From Candidatus Geoarchaeota archaeon (GTDB taxonomy: Archaea; Thermoproteota; Thermoprotei; Gearchaeales; WAQG01): DNA of 7,014 nt. The stretch is taken from the NCBI GenBank assembly GCA_015520395.1, contig WAQG01000206.1, forward strand, positions 1 to 7,014, read 5' to 3'. Below are positions 1 through 4,552 of this stretch, piece by piece (the stretch's first letter is position 1; each line of letters begins with the position of its first letter). Both the position numbers and the translations under genes were made by a program. A model generated the notes under the pieces. It saw only the letters and a program-made list of their open reading frames with translations. It made no database searches and was not told the origin of the DNA.

Positions 1-11
1 TTCTAAGACAG

Positions 12-584
12 ATGGTTCTCGATTCGGTTAGGGCTGGGTGTACAACCATCAAACCCGAGGGGGGCGGGTTCGAGGTTAGGGTCGCGAGGAGTTGTGGCGA
101 ATGGCACCTAAATGCCCTGCTGTGGAGCCTGGCAGCCCGCCATAGGGATGGGGCCGTCGGGATTGTGAAGGTTTTAAGCTTGGTTAGGGGGAGGGCGGCT
201 ACGATCAGGAAGAGTGGAGAATTTGAGTTGCTCATATCAAAGCTTAACGAGCGGCTTAGACCCCCCTCCACCGATGACCTGGTTGCATGGTCTAGGTGGT
301 TTGGCGAAAACCTAAATTACCTAATCCTGGACTTTGGGGTCTACGATAGAATGGTCGCGTCGCTGCCCCGGTCAGCCTATAGTCAAAGGGAGTGGAGTGA
401 GCGGTTGACCTGGTTGAGGCCCATCTGGTGGGCCGTCAATCTGGTGGTCATGTCTGGGAAGCCCACACCCCCCAGCCTCGCTGAGCTCCTAGGATCATTC
501 AGAGAGATCGTCGCACGGATGGACAAATGGGCCTCGGCCCTCATTGAAGAGGCTATAGAAAAGGCTACTTTAATAGGCAGCTAA
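12..584 (+). CDS. Hypothetical Trp-rich protein, possibly 5'-partial
   Basis: I do not recognise this protein. The visible reading frame gives 190 residues from the first ATG, but the three codons before it (Leu-Arg-Gln) are also open up to the window edge. No Shine-Dalgarno-like sequence precedes the ATG, so the true start may lie outside the window. The product is soluble-looking, with no clear membrane segment or signal peptide. It is rich in tryptophan (nine: W31, 38, 93, 96, 128, 134, 139, 140, 173) and has two cysteines (C10, C28). It appears mostly helical, ending in an amphipathic helix (about 156-187). Codon use (AGG, ATA, CTA) matches the neighbours, which supports a real native gene. 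I see no catalytic motif. The all-helical look and size made me consider a TorD/NarJ-type chaperone for the molybdoenzyme encoded on the other strand, but none of the residues I associate with that family are visible. Being a gene is likely; function is unknown. Confidence 0.6.
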   Translation: MVLDSVRAGCTTIKPEGGGFEVRVARSCGEWHLNALLWSLAARHRDGAVGIVKVLSLVRGRAATIRKSGEFELLISKLNERLRPPSTDDLVAWSRWFGENLNYLILDFGVYDRMVASLPRSAYSQREWSERLTWLRPIWWAVNLVVMSGKPTPPSLAELLGSFREIVARMDKWASALIEEAIEKATLIGS

Positions 585-641
585 CTGTATCGACCCTGAC
601 GACTGCTATAAAGGGCTAAATGGCTACGATGGGCTAATGGT

Positions 642-726
642 GTGAGGATCATCGACACTTACCCCTCTCGGGAACCTATCAGGTGAGGATCTTTGACCTT
701 ACGTGAGATCTGCCCGGAACTCTCAG
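642..726. repeat. Diverged tandem duplication, two units of 41 and 44 bases
   Basis: Unit 1 (642-682) and unit 2 (683-726) lie directly head to tail. Both begin with GTGAGGATC, continue with a similar stretch (ATCGACACTTAC versus TTTGACCTTAC), and end in related sequence (CGGGAACCTATCAG versus CCGGAACTCTCAG). A partial third copy of the first motif (GTGAGATC, 703-710) lies inside unit 2. The match is imperfect and there are only two units, with no spacers of regular size, so this is not a CRISPR array. It may be an old duplication or paired binding sites for a regulator. Confidence 0.4.
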
Positions 727-769
727 ATACAGATATTTCTAAACAGTAAGTGTTACAAACAGCCCTCAG

Positions 770-785
770 GGGGCTTCGCTGCCCC
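770..785. other. Small GC-rich hairpin
   Basis: GGGGC (770-774) can pair with GCCCC (781-785) around a six-base loop TTCGCT. No T-run follows it on either strand, so it does not look like a terminator. It could be part of a structured RNA or chance. Confidence 0.25.
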
Positions 786-796
786 ACTAGCCGTTC

Positions 797-1002
797 ATGG
801 GTGCAACTGAAACAGATACCAGAACAAGCGTATTAACCACAACAGAAGCAATAAAGCTCAACCTCTAAACCAGCAGCTACTCCACATTTCAGCCGTACTC
901 ACAGCGGCGGTGCTGATCACTACCGCATATATGACAACGCTTAAACCCACCAAACAACAATATTTTTTAAACCATGCTCATGTTAAAGTTGACCGTCCAT
1001 GA
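797..1002 (+). pseudogene. Possible remnant of a small single-helix membrane protein (frame-broken)
   Basis: An ATG at 797 opens 23 residues (MGATETDTRTSVL... to NL) ending at a TAA at 866-868. Immediately after, a different frame is open from 811 to a TGA at 1000-1002 and encodes a hydrophobic stretch (about 874-936: QQLLHISAVLTAAVLITTAY) followed by a basic TLKPTK. Joined by a frame change near 862-870, the two would make a small membrane protein with a single helix. The second frame has no usable start codon of its own before the hydrophobic part. Hydrophobic runs can arise by chance and this tract is compositionally odd, so the call is weak. The 3' end overlaps the copB start, which also argues against a functional gene. 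Confidence 0.15.
961..972 (+). promoter_or_regulatory. Probable archaeal promoter (TATA box) of copB
   Basis: TATTTTTTAAAC is the clearest A/T box in the region, with its centre about 32 bases before the copB ATG. Archaeal transcription usually starts about 25-27 bases after the box centre. That places the transcript start around 992-995 and leaves only a few bases of leader, which fits the lack of any Shine-Dalgarno sequence before the ATG. Weaker A/T boxes (CATATATG, 926-933; CTTAAA, 940-945) lie upstream. No regulator operator could be identified with confidence. Confidence 0.5.
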
Positions 1003-3032
1003 AGACAAATGTTAGTGAGCACCATGTCCATGAAGTTAAGGACGAACAAACCATGGGGCATGCTGGGAAGCGGCACCATGAAGCCCGACATGAAGACCAT
1101 CACAGGATGATGCTTGAGGATTTCAAGAGAAGATTCATTGTCTCAACCATACTTACAGTGCCAATACTGCTCCTCTCCCCCCTGGTTCAGGAGGTTCTGA
1201 GGTTTAAGTTCGGGTTTATAGGCGATATCTATGTTTTGGCCGGCCTCTCCGCCATAGTGTATCTCTATGGTGGGAAGCCCTTCATAGCGGGGATGGTGTC
1301 CGAGCTTCGGAGGAGGACGCCCGGTATGATGACCCTAATAGCCCTGGCCATAACGGTCGCGTTTATATATAGCTTCTCGGTAACCTTCGGATTGCAGGGG
1401 AGGACGTTCTACTGGGAGCTTGCAACGCTCATAGACATTATGCTCCTCGGACACTACATAGAGATGCGCTCCCTCCTCGGCGCCTCGAGGGCCCTAGAGA
1501 AGCTTATCAAATTGATGCCAACAACAGCGCACTTAGTAACCTCCAGCGGCATAATAGACATCCCCGTCGCCAGGCTTAGGAGGGGCGACGTGGTTTTGGT
1601 GAAGCCCGGGGAGAAGATCCCCTCCGATGGGGTGGTTATCGAGGGGGAGACCAGCGTGAACGAGGCTATGCTTACGGGCGAATCGAAACCCGTGTATAAA
1701 AAGCCCGGAGATCCCGTTATCGGGGGGTCGATAAACCTCGAGGGCTCTATTAAGGTTAGGATTGAAAGGACCGGCAAAGAGACCTATCTAATGCAGGTCG
1801 TTGAACTCGTAAGACAGGCGCAGGAGGCGCGCTCAAAGACCCAGGATCTGGCTAACAGGGCGGCGTTTTGGCTCACAATAATAGCGTTAGCCGCTGGAAG
1901 CATAACGCTTACGGTCTGGCTTTACATGAAAAAGCCGTTCGTATTCGCTCTAGAGAGGATGGTAACGGTCATGGTCATTACATGTCCACACGCGCTGGGG
2001 CTGGCGGTGCCACTCGTGGTCTCGGTATCCACGTCCATATTGGCGGTGAAGGGCATACTGGTTAGGAACAGGGACGCGTTTGAAAGGATGAAGGATGTTC
2101 AGGTCGTTGTTTTTGACAAGACCGGAACCCTAACCGAGGGGCGTTTCGAGGTGACTGACATAATATCCTTCGGTGAAATGGATGAGATGGAGATCCTGAG
2201 ATACGCGGCCGGGTTGGAGAGCCTGTCTGAACACCCGATTGCTCAGGGGATAGTTGAAAAGGCCCGGGAGATGGGCGTTGAGCCTTATAAGGTTAAGAGG
2301 TTCAGAGCCATCCCGGGCAGGGGGGTTAGAGGGGTTATCAAGGGCAGGGAGGCATTGATAGCTAGCCCGAACTTCTTGAGGGAGCTTGGGCTCTGGAGGG
2401 ATGATAAGAGGGTTGAGGGGGTTTTGGAGCAGGGCAAAACGGTCGTCTTTCTGGTAATTGAAAACGAGCTTATCGGGGCGCTAGCCCTAGCCGACAGGAT
2501 TCGACCAGAGTCCAAAGAGGCCGTCAGAGAGCTTAAAAGGGCCGGGATAAAAGTTTACATGCTCACCGGCGACAATGAGAAGGTGGCTAGGTGGGTTTCA
2601 GAGAACCTCGATCTCGACGGGTATTTTGCGGAGGTTCTCCCCCACCAGAAGTCTGAGGTAATCAAGGAGCTTCAGAGCAAGGGCTTCATAGTTGCTATGG
2701 TCGGCGACGGGATTAACGACGCACCAGCACTAATCCAGGCCGACGTGGGAATAGCTATCGGCGCTGGGACGGATGTAGCCATAGAAAGTGCTGACCTGAT
2801 ACTAGTTAGAGACGATCCAAGAGACGTGCTTTCGGCCGTGAGGATCTCTAGGTCGACCTACAAAAAAATGGTGGAAAACCTGGCATGGGCTACAGGGTAC
2901 AACGCCATCGCCATACCACTTGCCGCAGGCATACTTTACAACGTGGGGGTACTGCTTAGCCCCGCTGTAGGAGCGATTCTTATGTCTCTAAGCACAGTAA
3001 TAGTGGCGATAAATGCGAGGCTGCTTAAATAG
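999..3032 (+). CDS. copB: CopB-type P1B copper-transporting ATPase
   Basis: This 677-residue protein is a heavy-metal P-type ATPase that should use ATP to export copper across the cytoplasmic membrane. The N-terminus is histidine-rich (nine His within residues 8-35: H8, 9, 11, 21, 26, 27, 31, 34, 35) and replaces the usual CxxC metal-binding domain. Membrane helices begin at about residue 46. The actuator motif TGES is at 226-229, the in-membrane metal site CPH at 329-331, the phosphorylation motif DKTGT at 373-377, the P1B-specific SEHP at 410-413, TGDN at 523-526 and GDGIND at 569-574. Helix 7 carries YN (634-635) and helix 8 MSLST (662-666), both typical of the CPH subgroup. This subgroup (P1B-3, e.g. 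Archaeoglobus CopB) has been linked to Cu(II), though silver or Cu(I) is possible. Length is normal and all catalytic residues are present. The start is fixed by an in-frame TGA at 990-992. The mRNA is probably leaderless. The gene stands alone and is convergent to the oxidoreductase operon. Confidence 0.95.
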   Translation: MKTNVSEHHVHEVKDEQTMGHAGKRHHEARHEDHHRMMLEDFKRRFIVSTILTVPILLLSPLVQEVLRFKFGFIGDIYVLAGLSAIVYLYGGKPFIAGMVSELRRRTPGMMTLIALAITVAFIYSFSVTFGLQGRTFYWELATLIDIMLLGHYIEMRSLLGASRALEKLIKLMPTTAHLVTSSGIIDIPVARLRRGDVVLVKPGEKIPSDGVVIEGETSVNEAMLTGESKPVYKKPGDPVIGGSINLEGSIKVRIERTGKETYLMQVVELVRQAQEARSKTQDLANRAAFWLTIIALAAGSITLTVWLYMKKPFVFALERMVTVMVITCPHALGLAVPLVVSVSTSILAVKGILVRNRDAFERMKDVQVVVFDKTGTLTEGRFEVTDIISFGEMDEMEILRYAAGLESLSEHPIAQGIVEKAREMGVEPYKVKRFRAIPGRGVRGVIKGREALIASPNFLRELGLWRDDKRVEGVLEQGKTVVFLVIENELIGALALADRIRPESKEAVRELKRAGIKVYMLTGDNEKVARWVSENLDLDGYFAEVLPHQKSEVIKELQSKGFIVAMVGDGINDAPALIQADVGIAIGAGTDVAIESADLILVRDDPRDVLSAVRISRSTYKKMVENLAWATGYNAIAIPLAAGILYNVGVLLSPAVGAILMSLSTVIVAINARLLK

Positions 3033-3113
3033 CCCTCTAAATCACCGGAATGAGCAGTCATAGTTTAGGCATGCAGGTAAAAAATAAGGTTTGGGTTCTA
3101 CGCCCCTAATACC
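3033..3113. other. Convergent intergenic gap
   Basis: This 81-base gap separates the 3' ends of copB (+) and the cytochrome b gene (-). It holds a T-rich terminator for the minus strand. I see no comparable T-run for copB on the plus strand, and no gene. Confidence 0.6.
3079..3087 (-). terminator. T-rich terminator of the oxidoreductase operon
   Basis: On the minus strand the bases TTATTTTTT occur 27-35 bases after the stop codon of the cytochrome b gene. A short T-tract without a required hairpin is the normal form of an archaeal intrinsic terminator. Its place at the end of the three-gene operon, before the opposing copB, fits that role. Confidence 0.5.
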
Positions 3114-3749
3114 CTACTCTATCTTCCAGCCTGGGTGGTGTTTTTTGGCCCATGAGACAGGTACTTTTCCATTTGTGAACATGGCCTTCAGGGTTGGCCA
3201 GTTGACTGGGTTTATGGCGAGCATAAAGTGGCCGATTAACGGTATTATGACCAGGAGGAACCCGATGTCGTGCACTGCTAGGAGTAGGGCTCTATACTCA
3301 TAGCCCACGTTGAACAGGACTATCGGGATGCCGGAGGCGCCTAGGAGGATTAGGCCTGCGTGGACCGAGACTACAAGAAACTTCTCGAGCGGGTGCCTAA
3401 ACCCTATCGTTGGATACTCCTTCCTTAGGCCGAGCCACCTGAGGGCTATCCTTATAGAATCCCTTACGTCAGACCACCCCGGCCACCAGCCACCCTCGTA
3501 TCTACTTCTGTAGGACTGTATAGCCCGGAGAACAGCTAGTGGTGCAGCTACCCCTAGGAGGACTATCGTTGCATAGTAATGCAGTATTGTTCGCCCAGTT
3601 TCGCCGCCTGTTAGAACGTAGAGGAACCTGAAGGAGCTGCCATCCAGGACTGGCAGCCCTGTTAGGATCGCTATAGTTACGCCTATGAAGAATAGCCAGT
3701 GGGTAATTCTGGCCAGCTTAGGCCACCTCAACACATGCTCCTCACCCAT
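3114..3749 (-). CDS. Di-haem cytochrome b membrane subunit (FdnI/PhsC-like)
   Basis: This is the quinone-reactive membrane anchor of the oxidoreductase, 211 residues from the ATG at 3749. Four helices are visible at about 15-34, 56-78, 124-146 and 159-180. Conserved histidines fit the formate dehydrogenase-N gamma pattern: H17 in helix 1, H57 in helix 2, H160 and H174 in helix 4. The 14-residue spacing of the last pair equals His155/His169 of E. coli FdnI. Pairing H57/H160 (outer side) and H17/H174 (inner side) would hold two b haems. The long, basic loop at about 79-120 and the basic C-terminus should be cytoplasmic. The C-terminal WAKKHHPGW resembles the end of formate dehydrogenase gamma subunits. 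Salmonella thiosulfate reductase PhsC belongs to the same cytochrome type, so the fold does not identify the substrate. A TTG at 3752 gives one more residue, but the ATG lies at a better distance from a perfect GGAGGTGA. The gene is translationally coupled to the one before it (TGATG). Confidence 0.88.
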   Translation of the reverse strand: MGEEHVLRWPKLARITHWLFFIGVTIAILTGLPVLDGSSFRFLYVLTGGETGRTILHYYATIVLLGVAAPLAVLRAIQSYRSRYEGGWWPGWSDVRDSIRIALRWLGLRKEYPTIGFRHPLEKFLVVSVHAGLILLGASGIPIVLFNVGYEYRALLLAVHDIGFLLVIIPLIGHFMLAINPVNWPTLKAMFTNGKVPVSWAKKHHPGWKIE

Positions 3750-4552
3750 CAACCCTCACCTCCCTTCTTCGACTCCTCCCTCCTAGCCTTGAACATGTGG
3801 ATCACGCCGAGGACAACGCCGACAACCGCGACAGCCTGGAAGATCGGCTTAACCACAAGGTCCTTGAACCTGTCCCAGAGCTTGTAGCTCACAATCTTAT
3901 CCTCGGCCCTGACAGGGTATTTCACTAGCTCGAACCCCTTGGTCTGGGAAACGTAGAACAGCTTTGGAGACGTTTCCAGATCCTCCCTAGGCATAAGGGC
4001 GACGCCATTCTCAACCAGCTGTCTGACAGGATCGTTCGGGTCGTCGAGGTCGCCGAATATCCTCGCCCCGTAGGGGCAGGCCTCAACGCAGGCCGGTAGC
4101 CAGAGGGATTCCCCGGACTTTCTATGATAGCAGAAGGTGCATTTATCAGGTATGCCAGCCTTTAGGGCATGTTTATGCTCAGGCCTTCCCTCCATGGGCT
4201 CCGTGAGCCTGGTTCTAACCCCATAGGGGCATGCGTAGATACAGAGCTCACACCTTATACACTTCTCATCGTCCAAAAGAACGACGCCCTCCTCAGACAC
4301 ATATGAGGCGCCCGTCGGGCAGACATATACGCAGGGCGGTCTTTCGCACTGCATGCACTGGGTGAACGCCCTCCTCTCAACCCTTCCATACCTGATCCAT
4401 GCCGGCCTGGTCCTCGCATAATGCACCACATTTGCTGGCAGTACGAGGCCGCCGTCCTCCCCCCTCCTGGCTATATTCTCTATTATACAGGCTTCAACGC
4501 ATGATAGGCAGCCCACACACCTTGACATGTCTATAACCATGGCTGGCCTCAT
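3749..4552 (-). CDS. Four-cluster [4Fe-4S] electron-transfer subunit with C-terminal membrane helix
   Basis: This 267-residue protein should carry electrons between the cytochrome b and the molybdopterin subunit through four [4Fe-4S] clusters. Sixteen cysteines are arranged as in DmsB/PhsB/FdnH: C12, 15, 18, 22; C66, 69, 74, 78; C98, 101, 104, 108; and C138, 141, 155, 159. The segment after the last cluster (FGDLDDPNDPV, 166-176) is typical of the PsrB/PhsB/NrfC group. Unlike those proteins, it has a C-terminal tail with a single membrane helix at about 237-254, preceded by LW-x-LVVKP and followed by basic KARREESKK. That resembles the C-terminal anchor of formate dehydrogenase-N beta (FdnH). 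The basic tail predicts a cytoplasmic C-terminus and hence an outward-facing cluster domain, which agrees with Tat export of its partner. It has no signal peptide of its own, so it is probably exported together with the catalytic subunit. The start ATG overlaps the stop of the preceding gene (ATGA), with a GGTGGTC ribosome site just upstream. Confidence 0.93.
   Translation of the reverse strand: MRPAMVIDMSRCVGCLSCVEACIIENIARRGEDGGLVLPANVVHYARTRPAWIRYGRVERRAFTQCMQCERPPCVYVCPTGASYVSEEGVVLLDDEKCIRCELCIYACPYGVRTRLTEPMEGRPEHKHALKAGIPDKCTFCYHRKSGESLWLPACVEACPYGARIFGDLDDPNDPVRQLVENGVALMPREDLETSPKLFYVSQTKGFELVKYPVRAEDKIVSYKLWDRFKDLVVKPIFQAVAVVGVVLGVIHMFKARREESKKGGEG
3756..3763 (-). promoter_or_regulatory. 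Ribosome binding site that decides the cytochrome b start
   Basis: GGAGGTGA on the minus strand lies inside the last codons of the ferredoxin-like subunit. It is six bases from the ATG at 3749-3747 and only three from the alternative TTG at 3752-3750. The ATG is therefore the better start, and the stop TGA of the preceding gene shares its last base with it. Confidence 0.65.

Larger units (their letters stand above)
585..998. other. 414-base intergenic region without a convincing gene
   Basis: The stretch between the hypothetical gene and copB contains no intact open frame of useful length on either strand. Its left half (585-730) has a TATA-like CTATAAAG at about 605-612, an imperfect pair GGGCTAAATGG / GGGCTAATGG (613-640) and a diverged tandem repeat (642-726). 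The middle has a short palindrome (GTAA-GTG-TTAC, 746-756) and a GC hairpin (770-785). The right half (790-970) is rich in A and C and poor in G, unlike the purine-rich coding strands of the neighbouring genes. It ends in the copB promoter. The TATA-like box followed by repeats could mean a small non-coding transcript, but nothing in the sequence proves one. Confidence 0.6.

Noticed and set aside
12..584. TorD/NarJ-type chaperone for the molybdoenzyme
   Set aside because: Size and helical look fit, but I see none of the family's residues, and the gene is distant and on the other strand.
642..726. Possible CRISPR array
   Set aside because: There are only two diverged units, with no constant repeat separated by unique spacers of even length.
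585..998. tRNA or other standard RNA gene
   Set aside because: No cloverleaf, T-loop (GTTCRA) or box A/B arrangement, and no C/D box pair could be found by eye.
703..1002. Frame open from 697 to 1002 apart from one TGA at 808-810, suggesting a recoded stop or selenocysteine
   Set aside because: The only start before the TGA is a GTG (703), the amino-acid make-up around the TGA looks non-coding, and no selenocysteine-type family is recognisable.
974..1015. Short out-of-frame upstream ORF (ATG at 974) overlapping the copB start
   Set aside because: The TATA box position predicts transcription starting after this ATG, so it should not be on the mRNA.
1454..1777. A 107-codon minus-strand frame inside copB
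   Set aside because: It is a shadow of the copB actuator-domain region, with no motif or ribosome site.
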